Source: Syntrophomonas sp.
GTDB lineage: Bacteria; Bacillota; Syntrophomonadia; Syntrophomonadales; Syntrophomonadaceae
Direction of reading: 5' to 3'
Length of the DNA: 22,699 nucleotides
Assembly: GCA_028693695.1 (NCBI GenBank)
Contig: JAQUUV010000007.1
Span: 5,976 to 28,674, forward strand
The position numbers and the translations under genes are program-made. Position 1 is the first letter of the stretch, and each line of letters begins with the position of its first letter. Under the pieces are notes generated by a model, which had not been told where the DNA came from, ran no database searches, and was given only the letters and a program-made list of their open reading frames with translations. This document shows positions 1-7,354 of this stretch, piece by piece.

Positions 1-833
1 CTCTTTATAAACCTATTATTGACATAAAAAAGCTGATTCTTACGATTCACCCGCCGGAATTCCGGTTTGGAAATTAGACCCTGCAAAGCATAATTTTCTC
101 CCTGCAACTCTATGTCAATAAAATTAGCGGCAAAATCCTGACCATAGATAGAAATCACAGCATCCCGAAGCACCATTAGTGGTGAGCGACAGCGAACATC
201 AGTAGTGCCAATAAGTTGATAAGTGGGGTGACAGGCACCAGGGGTCTTAAAATAGAGCTTTTTCTCATTGGAAAAAGAAAAAGAAATATCAGGACGAGAC
301 AGAGCGAGCCTGGTCATCATTTCATGGATATGAATACCCTCGCTTACGGTGGATTTCAAAAACTTTTTGCGTACCGGGGTGTTGAAGAAAATCTCCCGGA
401 CTATAATTTTGGTTCCTGGCGCAGTAGGATAAGGCTCTATCTCCTGCAGCTTACCTCCTGCCACAAATGTTCTAATTCCAGAGCATGATTCACATTGACT
501 ATATAATTCGATCCTGCTGACGGATGCGATACTTGGTAAAGCTTCGCCTCTAAAGCCCATGGTGTGAATACTTTGCAGGTCTGCTTCCTCAGTAATTTTA
601 CTGGTAGCATGGCGCTCAAAGGCCAGCGCAACATCGTTCGCAGCTATCCCCGCTCCATTATCCACAACTTCAATCCGGTCGATTCCGCCTCCGGCAATAA
701 ATACGGCAATTCTACTGCTGCCAGCATCAATAGCATTCTCTACCAGTTCCTTCACCACTGAAGCCGGTCTTTCAACCACCTCTCCAGCGGCAATTTTATT
801 AATCAGCCTATCGTCCAGAAGCTTGATGCCCAT
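1..833 (-). CDS. mutL: DNA mismatch repair protein MutL, N-terminal part (runs off the left edge)
   Basis: MutL couples mismatch recognition by MutS to downstream repair. About 277 codons of the N-terminal GHKL ATPase and transducer region are visible. Motifs seen: KELVENAIDAG with the catalytic Glu near residue 29, DNGAGI at 58-63, GFRGEALPSIASV at 93-105, and GTKI near 140 followed by FFNTPVRKKF. The frame is open to base 1, so the C-terminal dimerisation/endonuclease domain is outside the window. The ATG start lies 1 nt after the stop of the upstream deacetylase-family gene, implying translational coupling. Residues about 200-221 look like an insertion: family members usually go from a TPG-type turn straight to LRDAV-SIYG, while here 22 extra residues intervene and their DNA resembles a repeat found elsewhere in the window. 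The reading frame is not broken. Confidence 0.96.
   Translation of the reverse strand, partial: MGIKLLDDRLINKIAAGEVVERPASVVKELVENAIDAGSSRIAVFIAGGGIDRIEVVDNGAGIAANDVALAFERHATSKITEEADLQSIHTMGFRGEALPSIASVSRIELYSQCESCSGIRTFVAGGKLQEIEPYPTAPGTKIIVREIFFNTPVRKKFLKSTVSEGIHIHEMMTRLALSRPDISFSFSNEKKLYFKTPGACHPTYQLIGTTDVRCRSPLMVLRDAVISIYGQDFAANFIDIELQGENYALQGLISKPEFRRVNRKNQLFYVNNRFIK
171..236 (-). repeat. repeat-derived in-frame insertion within mutL
   Basis: Bases 182-198 are the exact reverse complement of the 17-nt core TGTTCGCTGTCGCTCAC at 7390-7406. Flanking sequence is also related: an ACTACTG/ACCACCTG stretch on one side, CACTAATG/CACTAATAATG on the other, and TGTCACCCC versus TATCACCCT further out. 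The segment contains a hairpin (CACCA TTAG TGGTG, 171-184) and next to it GGTGCCTGTCACC, resembling REP-type palindromes. It encodes about 22 residues (200-221) at a place where MutL proteins normally have only a short turn, so it is read as a palindromic repeat that landed in frame. The boundaries are inferred from the protein family, not from a target duplication. Confidence 0.6.
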
Positions 834-834
834 C

Positions 835-2184
835 TTATAAGACCGTTTCCAAACTCAAGGCAGATTCCATTGACTTATAAACATCTTTAACCTTATCCTG
901 CAAATAAACATAATTATATTTGCTGCGGCTGCTGGTCATGTCTTCATAAAGCCGTTCTGCTTCTTTTTGGCATTCAGGACAACCGTAGGTGGGCACACTT
1001 AGACAGAACACACGATTCAAACCCCACCGAGGATGCTGTGCACTGGATTCTATGATCCGATAACCGGCACAGTGTTCACACATGCGCAGCTGGGTGGACT
1101 GTTCCTCGTGAATACCATCAGTGTCATAGAATATGCTTTTATAATTGGTGTACATCCGTTTATATTCCTTGCGGTTCCGGGAAATGACTTCTTCCCGTTG
1201 CCTGAAGTTAGCCAGCTGGGTAGCCACCAGCTTTTTTATATATTCCATGTTCCCTGGAGATTCTTTGAAACGGGTCGGAGAGTAATCGGGCTCTCTGAGG
1301 TTAGAGTAATCTATCCCAGCCATAGCCATTATGATACCCATGTTTACATAGGGCAAAGCCGTTTCCACCGAGTAACCGCCTTCCAATACCGCGATGTCCG
1401 GGGCTAATTTGCTATTAAGGATCGCGTAGCCCTGAGCAGAAAAACACATATTGGCCAGAGGGTCACTGTAATGGTTGTCTTGACCGGCGGAGTTCACAAT
1501 CAGCTCCGGTTTAAATTCATCCAGAATAGGCAACACCAGATTGTCCAGCACATAATGAATTCCCATGTCGGTCGTGCGCGGCGGCAGTGGAATATTGATG
1601 GTAGAACCGTGGGCCAACGGCCCCCCCAACTCCTCAATAAAGCCGGTTCCTGGGTACAATGTTCTGCCATCCTGATGAAAAGAGATAAACAGAATGTCGG
1701 GATCATGCCAGAATATTTCCTGAGTTCCATCCCCATGATGTACATCCGTATCCACAATTGCAATCTTACGCAAGCCATATTTCTTGCGCAGGTATTCAAC
1801 CATGATCGCTTCATTATTGATGTTGCAAAAACCTCGGTTGCCATGCGCTACCGTCATGGCATGGTGACCGGGTGGTCTCACTAAAGCAAAACCATTCTTC
1901 ACCTCACCCTGCATAACCGCATCGGCTATGACCAGAGATGATCCAGCTGATACTAAGTGAGCCTCAGTTATCTGCGCATCAACGTCAGGAACACAGAAAT
2001 GAACTCGGGCAATATCTTTTTTCTCTGCCATGCGCGGTTTATATTCCCTGATCTGAGGTAAATCCATAATACCCTCTTCAAATATCTGATCACGCGTGTA
2101 TAGAAGCCGTTCCTCCCTTTCAGGATGGGTCGGCGATATAGCCCAGTCAAAAGCCGGAAAAAAGATTAAGCCGGTTGGTTTCAT
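835..2184 (-). CDS. Histone deacetylase-superfamily (AcuC/HDAC-like) zinc hydrolase with C-terminal cysteine motif
   Basis: 449 aa. Residues 1 to about 300 form an arginase/deacetylase fold. It has RPPGHH with the His pair at 107-108, DTDVHHGDGTQ with putative zinc ligands D147 and H149, AGQDNH with the third ligand D236, and GGY with the catalytic Tyr at 271. All residues needed for zinc-dependent amide hydrolysis therefore look present. Bacterial relatives deacetylate acetyl-lysine proteins, acetylpolyamines or other acylamides; the substrate here cannot be told. After about residue 330 there is a charged, probably helical stretch, then CEHC (369-372) and CPEC (402-405), which looks like a zinc ribbon. 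Bacterial members of about 300-375 aa lack this tail. The start overlaps the stop of the HyuA-like gene (ATGA), and mutL follows after 1 nt, so the gene is embedded in the mutS-mutL unit. Confidence 0.9.
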   Translation of the reverse strand: MKPTGLIFFPAFDWAISPTHPEREERLLYTRDQIFEEGIMDLPQIREYKPRMAEKKDIARVHFCVPDVDAQITEAHLVSAGSSLVIADAVMQGEVKNGFALVRPPGHHAMTVAHGNRGFCNINNEAIMVEYLRKKYGLRKIAIVDTDVHHGDGTQEIFWHDPDILFISFHQDGRTLYPGTGFIEELGGPLAHGSTINIPLPPRTTDMGIHYVLDNLVLPILDEFKPELIVNSAGQDNHYSDPLANMCFSAQGYAILNSKLAPDIAVLEGGYSVETALPYVNMGIIMAMAGIDYSNLREPDYSPTRFKESPGNMEYIKKLVATQLANFRQREEVISRNRKEYKRMYTNYKSIFYDTDGIHEEQSTQLRMCEHCAGYRIIESSAQHPRWGLNRVFCLSVPTYGCPECQKEAERLYEDMTSSRSKYNYVYLQDKVKDVYKSMESALSLETVL

Positions 2185-3863
2185 CTGCTCACCCCCTGAT
2201 ATTCTTTAATAAAACCGGGTGATATTTGTACTCCTATGTCAAATATTTTACCCGCCGTTTCCCATCCTCTGATTACATTAAACTGTTCTTCCAGGTAAAA
2301 CTCGGCCTCTCCAGCATATTGCTCCATGCCCCTGGATTTCGCAATCTCCATTAAATGATGCTGGGCTAGCTCTTTAGCATCTTTCATTTGAAAGGATCGT
2401 CCTGCTGAGATGCTGCCACTTAAACCATCCTGATCAATGGAAAAAACCTTATTCTGAGTATCGATATGAACCTTTAATGCCAAAGTAGGGCGGGCAACAC
2501 AGGCTCCCAGGGCATTGGCAACCGCTGCATATTCGGGTATTCTACACTTGATTTGCATACGTTGGGCCAAACCTGGCACAATTGCTTTTGAAGCAGCACC
2601 TATTCCTATAATCTCCTGGACATTAAATTTACGACCATGTACTACCTCCCATACCCGGTAGGCTGGCTCATTTTCCCATTCCGTGAACATCTTCTGGATG
2701 GCTTCCTGAATGCGATTAAACACTATATCCTCTACCGCTTTGCACAAGGTTTCCATATCGATTCCAGTATCCTTTATGAGTTTCGTTAATTTTTTGGTTG
2801 ATTTTAACGGCTGTCCAATCCCCAATTGATATTTTTGATTAAAAACATCGGTAACTGTAGGATAATCTCCTCCGAAACAGGCTGCTGCTCCCCTGCGTTT
2901 GCTCTCGACATGAATATTACCTTGATCAATGTTTATGGGACTATCACCACCCAGGGGGATAGAGCGCACTGAAAATGCGTTGATGTGGGTATAATGCCCT
3001 TGAATAGTGGCACCCTTAGAAGCATACAGGGGATGTCCGTCTATTAAGAGCGATATATCTACAGTTGTGCCACCAATATCAAGTACTACCGAATTCTTAG
3101 GATTCATAGTCAAAGCTATCGCCCCCATGGTACTGGCAGCAGGACCGGAAAAAACCGTCTCACAGGGCTTGGAGCGCGATATTTGCAAAGGCATGGTGCC
3201 TCCATCGGCCTTTAAAACATCAACCGCTGTTTGAATTCCTCTCTCAGCCAATGCCTTTTCAATCTCCCTTGCAAAGTCCTCCCAGGCTGATTGGGTCATA
3301 ACTGAATAATAGGTAGTTACAATCCGCCGCAGGAAATTAAGCTGACCGGCTGTTTCACAGCCAATTGCTACTTCCATCTGAGGATCCCGTTTCATTATTA
3401 TTTTGCGTACCTCTTGCTCCTGACTACTATTACGGTTGGAGAATTTACCAACTACCGCGATTTTTTTGATACCCCGCCCTTTAATAGCGCCAACCGCCTT
3501 TTCCACCTCTGTTTTGTCTATGGCTTCTAGTTCCCGCCCTCTAAAATCAATGCTTCCTTTTAAGAAAAAGGTATGTTCAAACAAATGGTAAGTATCCAAT
3601 GGTAGTCCAGGCCCAGGCAACAAAAGCAAGGCGGTATTATCCCCACTTTCGGTGGCCAGCAGGTTGGTTACCAGCGTAGTACTAAAAACAATTCTGCTGA
3701 TTCCCCCCCCAGTTGACACTGTCAATAGATCATCCAAGACCTTTAGCAGCGTGGTCTTCAAGTTTTGCTTATCGGTAGGATGTTTTACCGAGGTGACTAC
3801 TGCCTGCCCATCGAACAAAACCCCGTCGGTAAAGGTTCCGCCAACATCAATACCTATCAACAT
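2181..3863 (-). CDS. Hydantoinase/oxoprolinase (HyuA-like) family protein
   Basis: 560 aa. The N-terminus (IGIDVGGTFTD, residues 3-13) is the phosphate-binding loop of the Hydant_A_N domain, which runs to about residue 175. The HyuA domain follows, with KADGGTMPL near 218-226, a SGPAAS turn near 239-244 and the second ATPase loop DIGGTTVD at 262-269. Family members are actin-fold ATP-dependent enzymes that open cyclic amides (hydantoins, 5-oxoproline) or form part of acetone/acetophenone carboxylases. The protein is shorter than typical HyuA subunits of about 650-720 aa and no HyuB partner is visible, so the reaction is unknown. The ATG start is preceded by GGAGG at 9 nt. It follows mutS by 56 nt and overlaps the next gene by 4 nt, suggesting co-translation with the deacetylase-family protein. 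Confidence 0.88.
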   Translation of the reverse strand: MLIGIDVGGTFTDGVLFDGQAVVTSVKHPTDKQNLKTTLLKVLDDLLTVSTGGGISRIVFSTTLVTNLLATESGDNTALLLLPGPGLPLDTYHLFEHTFFLKGSIDFRGRELEAIDKTEVEKAVGAIKGRGIKKIAVVGKFSNRNSSQEQEVRKIIMKRDPQMEVAIGCETAGQLNFLRRIVTTYYSVMTQSAWEDFAREIEKALAERGIQTAVDVLKADGGTMPLQISRSKPCETVFSGPAASTMGAIALTMNPKNSVVLDIGGTTVDISLLIDGHPLYASKGATIQGHYTHINAFSVRSIPLGGDSPINIDQGNIHVESKRRGAAACFGGDYPTVTDVFNQKYQLGIGQPLKSTKKLTKLIKDTGIDMETLCKAVEDIVFNRIQEAIQKMFTEWENEPAYRVWEVVHGRKFNVQEIIGIGAASKAIVPGLAQRMQIKCRIPEYAAVANALGACVARPTLALKVHIDTQNKVFSIDQDGLSGSISAGRSFQMKDAKELAQHHLMEIAKSRGMEQYAGEAEFYLEEQFNVIRGWETAGKIFDIGVQISPGFIKEYQGVSR

Positions 3864-3919
3864 TTAACCATACCTCCTTTTTCAAGGACTATCTCTGTCT
3901 TGTTCATTAGTTGACAGCC

Positions 3920-6493
3920 CTATTTCCCGGCATTTTCTTTCCACCGGTACAATGTCATCAATGCATCACGAGGACTGAGACTATCTATATTAAGCTGTTC
4001 CAGTTCTTCCAGAACCATATTTCTATCTTCTTGAAAAAGGCTCATTTGTTCAAAACCGACTTTGGTTTTATTACCTTCATCTATTTCCAGACCACCCAAA
4101 ATATCATAGGCCCTAGTAATAATGCTATTTGGAATCCCCGCTAATTTAGCCACATGGATACCATAACTCTTGTCGGCCTTGCCCGGCAATACCTTTTTGA
4201 GGAAGCTAACGACTTCTCCGGATTCCAAAACCGATACTGATAAGTTAAAGATACCCGAACGGCTTTCTGCCAAACGGGTCAATTCGTGGTAATGGGTTGC
4301 AAAAAGGGTTTTTGCCTCGATTTTATCGTGGATAAATTCACTAGCTGCCTGGGCAATACTCAACCCATCATAGGTACTTGTCCCTCGACCAATTTCATCG
4401 AGTATAACCAAGCTGTTCTTAGTTGCGCTGTTTATTATCTTGGCCAGTTCAAGCATCTCCACCATAAAGGTGCTTTGACCTGCAGCCAGGTCGTCCGAGG
4501 CGCCAACGCGGGTGAAAACACGGTCTACTATACCGATTCTAGCTTCATCAGCAGGAACAAAGCTACCCATCTGCGCCATGATGGTCAGAATGGCAGTCTG
4601 TCGCATATAGGTGCTTTTCCCACCCATGTTAGGTCCGGTGATAATAGCAAAGCGGTGCGTTTGATTATCTATTTTTATGTCATTAGGGACAAATCGTGCA
4701 TCTTGCAGGGACTTTTCTACCACCGGGTGACGTCCTGCTTTGATCTCAATTTTACCATCCTGGCTTAGAATCGGCCGTACATAATCATTAAGATAAGCCA
4801 CTTGGGCAAAAGACGCCAAGATGTCCAGAACAGCTACCGCCCCTGCACTATCTAGTATAGATGATATATAGTTTTGAAGATTATCGCGTATCTCCAGGAA
4901 ACAGTTGTATTCCAGTTCATATAGTTTTTCCCTGGCTCCAAGTATTTTTTCTTCATAGTTCTTTAATTCTTCATTTATGAAACGCTCGGCATTAACCAAG
5001 GTCTGTTTTCTTATGTAATCCTGAGGAATCGAGGTGCGATTGCTATTGCCGATTTCTATATAATAGCCAAATACTCGGTTAAAACCGATTTTTAATGATT
5101 TAATACCACTACGTTCTTTTTCTTGATTTTCAAAATCAATTAACCATGTTTTTCCTTGTGAAGCCAAGCGTTTATACTCATCAATTTCCTCATTATAACC
5201 CTCTTTTATGATTCCACCTTCTTTTATAGACAAGGGGGGATCGTCGTGAATGGACTTATCGATGATTTCATAAACCTCTGCTAACGGATCAAGCCGAGCA
5301 AGTTCCAGCAGTAAAGGGCTCTTACAGTTGCCTAAAATCTCCTTAAGCATCGGGAGTACCCCAAGTGAGTTTTTTAAAGCCAGCAAATCTCGGGGGCTTA
5401 TTATTCCACTACCCAATCTGCCCGCCAAACGCTCCAGATCATAAATCTTATTCAGCAATTCGCGACTTTCCTGACGCAGTTTCAGTCCGATCAGCAATTC
5501 TTCCACCGCATCCAAACGCAGGTTCAGCTGTTCAATATCCATTAAAGGCTGTTCCACCCATTTTCTCATGGACCTTTTACCCATAGGGGTGCGGCACTGA
5601 TCCAGAATTTCCAGCAGGGATCCCTCCTTCCTTCCATCTCTGAGGGAAGAAGTGAGTTCTAGGTTCCGGCGAGTAAAAGAATCCAATTCCATGAAATTGC
5701 TCTTCTGATATACCGAAATGTTCTGGATATGATTCAGCTTAGATTTCTGCGTGGTATACAAAAAAGATACGATGGCTCCTGCCGCCATTACTCCGGCGGA
5801 ATAACCCTGTAAGCCATAACCCTCCAAGCTCACTACACCGAAATGCTTTTTTAACATTTGTTCTGCTTCTTCCAGTGTCGCTATACCATCGTTTACCCTA
5901 GTAAACATTATGTCCTTGCGAGAGAAATCTTCCTGCCATAGTGAGTCCAAGCTGCTTACAGCTGGCAACAGGCATTCTGCCGGTTCCACTCTCTGCAGTT
6001 CGCTATCTAGCATAGCCCTGCTATCGGAACCACTCATTTCAGTTACCCAAAAAGATCCTGTGGAGATATCAATATAGGCAAAACCGATCAAATCTTCTAA
6101 AACAATGACTGCTGCCAGGTAATTATTTCTACCCTCATCCAACATCATATCATCCAATATGGTTCCAGGTGTAATAATGCGGGTAAGCTCACGCTTAACA
6201 ATTCCAATTGACTGTTTAGGATCTTCTACCTGGTCGCAGATGGCAACTTTATAGCCTTTAGCTATTAGACGGGCTATGTAGTTATTAACCGCATGATGAG
6301 GAACCCCACACATAGGGATTTTGGTACCTCCTCCATCCCGGGCAGTCAGAACTATCTCCAGTTCCCGCGAAGCGGTCTGAGCATCCTCAAAAAACATTTC
6401 ATAAAAGTCACCCAGGCGAAAGAGAAGAATTGAATCCTGCTGGTCCTTTTTAATGCTCAAATATTGTTCTATCATGGGTGTATAGCCTGCCAC
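3920..6493 (-). CDS. mutS: DNA mismatch repair protein MutS
   Basis: 857 aa, almost the length of B. subtilis MutS (858). It binds mismatches as a dimer and signals to MutL. The N-terminal mismatch-reading motif F-Y-E is at residues 30-32 (GDFYEMFFEDA). The connector, lever and clamp regions follow. The C-terminal ATPase has Walker A GPNMGGKST near residue 605 and Walker B VILDEIGRGTSTYDG. I choose the GTG at 6493 because it gives the family N-terminus (V/M)AGYTPMIEQY and has GGGAGG 11 nt upstream. The frame stays open to another GTG at 6520, but those nine extra codons include the ribosome binding site. The gene heads a probable transcription unit mutS, HyuA-like, HDAC-like, mutL. Confidence 0.97.
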   Translation of the reverse strand: MAGYTPMIEQYLSIKKDQQDSILLFRLGDFYEMFFEDAQTASRELEIVLTARDGGGTKIPMCGVPHHAVNNYIARLIAKGYKVAICDQVEDPKQSIGIVKRELTRIITPGTILDDMMLDEGRNNYLAAVIVLEDLIGFAYIDISTGSFWVTEMSGSDSRAMLDSELQRVEPAECLLPAVSSLDSLWQEDFSRKDIMFTRVNDGIATLEEAEQMLKKHFGVVSLEGYGLQGYSAGVMAAGAIVSFLYTTQKSKLNHIQNISVYQKSNFMELDSFTRRNLELTSSLRDGRKEGSLLEILDQCRTPMGKRSMRKWVEQPLMDIEQLNLRLDAVEELLIGLKLRQESRELLNKIYDLERLAGRLGSGIISPRDLLALKNSLGVLPMLKEILGNCKSPLLLELARLDPLAEVYEIIDKSIHDDPPLSIKEGGIIKEGYNEEIDEYKRLASQGKTWLIDFENQEKERSGIKSLKIGFNRVFGYYIEIGNSNRTSIPQDYIRKQTLVNAERFINEELKNYEEKILGAREKLYELEYNCFLEIRDNLQNYISSILDSAGAVAVLDILASFAQVAYLNDYVRPILSQDGKIEIKAGRHPVVEKSLQDARFVPNDIKIDNQTHRFAIITGPNMGGKSTYMRQTAILTIMAQMGSFVPADEARIGIVDRVFTRVGASDDLAAGQSTFMVEMLELAKIINSATKNSLVILDEIGRGTSTYDGLSIAQAASEFIHDKIEAKTLFATHYHELTRLAESRSGIFNLSVSVLESGEVVSFLKKVLPGKADKSYGIHVAKLAGIPNSIITRAYDILGGLEIDEGNKTKVGFEQMSLFQEDRNMVLEELEQLNIDSLSPRDALMTLYRWKENAGK

Positions 6494-6504
6494 TTTATAC
6501 AATA

Positions 6505-6510
6505 CCTCCC
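6505..6510 (-). promoter_or_regulatory. ribosome binding site deciding the mutS start
   Basis: GGGAGG on the minus strand, 11 nt before the GTG at 6493. It lies inside the extended frame that begins at 6520, which argues against the longer start. Confidence 0.75.
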
Positions 6511-6603
6511 TGGAAATCACATGGTTAGTTACTTAACTTCGTAGTTAATGGATTATGCGCAGCAACAAATAAACTGATTTTCGCTAAGAATTTCAGTTGT
6601 ACA

Positions 6604-6817
6604 GGACAAATTCAGTAATTATGCAGGCGACGTTGCGTAGGAGGCCGTGCTGTCCTGTGCAGGCAGGTGAGTGGAAGGGGGCGAGGAACAGGACGTTCCG
6701 AGCCGGTCACCGCCCACGGATGGGCGGTTGGCCGGGCACCCCCTGGAACTCATCTGGCAAGCAGTTGACAGCCCGAGCCTCCGGAGCCCGGAGCAGGCAG
6801 AATTGCTTAATTTGTCC
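6604..6817. repeat. 214-bp GC-rich long imperfect inverted repeat (MITE-like element or structured RNA)
   Basis: Nested complementary arms run from the ends to a central loop: GGACAAATT 6604-6612 with AATTTGTCC 6809-6817; about 9 of 12 pairs between 6613-6624 and the sequence near 6797-6808; GGAGGC 6640-6645 with GCCTCC 6777-6782; GCTGTC 6649-6654 with GACAGC 6767-6772; GGCAGGTGAGT 6662-6672 with ACTCATCTGGC 6748-6758; GGGGG 6677-6681 with CCCCC 6739-6743; and ACCGCCCA 6709-6716 with TGGGCGGT 6721-6728 around a CGGA loop. A side hairpin GGAAC/GTTCC lies at 6685-6699. The ordered pairing is hard to get by chance. It fits a miniature inverted-repeat element with GGACAAATT ends or a folded RNA. 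No clear target duplication flanks it, and it matches no RNA family I know. Confidence 0.72.
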
Positions 6818-6892
6818 ACCCAGCTTACAGTCAACAGCTAATCCCGGTCCCCTGCTGCGTAGTATCCGTCTACTGCGTAAGTTGAGTTGTTA

Positions 6893-6920
6893 ACAAAGAA
6901 AGACTTAGTAAGCCTAAGCC
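6893..6920 (-). terminator. probable terminator after ricA
   Basis: On the minus strand a 7-bp stem GGCTTAG / CTAAGTC with a 5-nt loop is followed by TTTCTTTGT. It lies about 30 nt past the ricA stop. The T tract is interrupted and the stem is modest, so termination may be partial. Confidence 0.5.
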
Positions 6921-6951
6921 TTTCCTTACGAAAATCCATTTTCAGTTTAAG

Positions 6952-7335
6952 CTACATGCCGCAACTGCCGCCGCAGGTACTACAATCGGAAGAACAATCC
7001 TCCCCGGATATAGCCTGATTCAATGCAAAATATACACCCTGCATGAGATTATTAAATTTCTCCTGCACCTGAATGAGTTCTTTCACCATCGGATTGCTAT
7101 TTAGCTGTTGTTGTAATATTTCCAAGTGGTTCTCCTCTGTAGAAGTAATCAGCAGGCCATCCTGTAGTTTATTGTCAGCCTTAACCCGTGCTTCCTGGTA
7201 ACGCATAATCAAGCCGGAAGCTTCCTGGTCCTCTCCCAGCCTAATCTGCATTGCCTTCAGATCATCAACCTCTGCGCTTTGCGATATGGCGTTACCTAAT
7301 TCAAAGGCCATTTTAATAATTTCGTCTGTAGTCAC
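6952..7335 (-). CDS. ricA: RicA/YmcA-type YlbF-family regulator with C-terminal cysteine tail
   Basis: 127 aa, mostly helical, of the Com_YlbF family (YlbF/YmcA). In B. subtilis, RicA (YmcA) forms a complex with RicF (YlbF) and RicT (YaaT) that binds Fe-S clusters, promotes RNase Y-dependent mRNA maturation and affects competence, sporulation and biofilm. This protein ends in a cysteine cluster, C114, C118, C121 and C125, consistent with cluster binding. The position just after miaB and before mutS matches the B. subtilis miaB-ricA-cotE-mutS-mutL order, which favours RicA over RicF. The start is GTG with AGGAGG 8 nt upstream. A hairpin-rich repeat lies in the 129-nt leader between miaB and this gene. 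Confidence 0.82.
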   Translation of the reverse strand: MTTDEIIKMAFELGNAISQSAEVDDLKAMQIRLGEDQEASGLIMRYQEARVKADNKLQDGLLITSTEENHLEILQQQLNSNPMVKELIQVQEKFNNLMQGVYFALNQAISGEDCSSDCSTCGGSCGM

Positions 7336-7354
7336 TCTTTATTCCTCCTGTTCT

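Larger units (their letters stand above)
6494..6951. other. 458-nt gene-free interval between ricA and mutS
   Basis: It holds, in reading direction, a terminator-like hairpin (6893-6920), a stretch with a direct repeat CTGCGTA (6855-6861 and 6873-6879) and a GTAG/CTAC stem, then the 214-bp long hairpin element (6604-6817), then about 110 nt of AT-richer DNA leading to the mutS ribosome binding site. Base composition of the element is visibly GC-richer than both flanks. I see no convincing promoter for mutS, although one is expected here. Open frames on the plus strand of this interval have no recognisable protein character and arise from the GC-rich palindrome. Confidence 0.7.

Noticed and set aside
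1033..1884. Plus-strand open frames of 124 and 137 codons over the HDAC-like gene
   Set aside because: They are antisense shadows of a well-conserved coding sequence with all catalytic motifs on the minus strand.
6494..6520. Nine-codon N-terminal extension of mutS from a GTG at 6520
   Set aside because: The extension contains the ribosome site, and the family N-terminus begins at the GTG at 6493.
6604..6817. Possible RNase P RNA, SRP RNA, 6S RNA, tmRNA, cobalamin riboswitch, group II intron or integron attC site
   Set aside because: Checked by eye for the signature sequences of each (for example GAGGAAAGTCC, the SRP GGAAG domain, intron domain V, attC core ends) and none is present.
6775..6840. 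Possible sigma-A promoter for mutS (TTGACT-17-ATTAAG on the minus strand at the edge of the long hairpin)
   Set aside because: The -10 element is a poor match and overlaps the hairpin arm; too weak to call.
6597..6893. Plus-strand open frame of 98 codons (and a 71-codon minus frame) in the ricA-mutS gap
   Set aside because: Arg/Pro/Gly-rich composition with no family character; it is the by-product of the GC-rich long hairpin and lacks a credible ribosome site.
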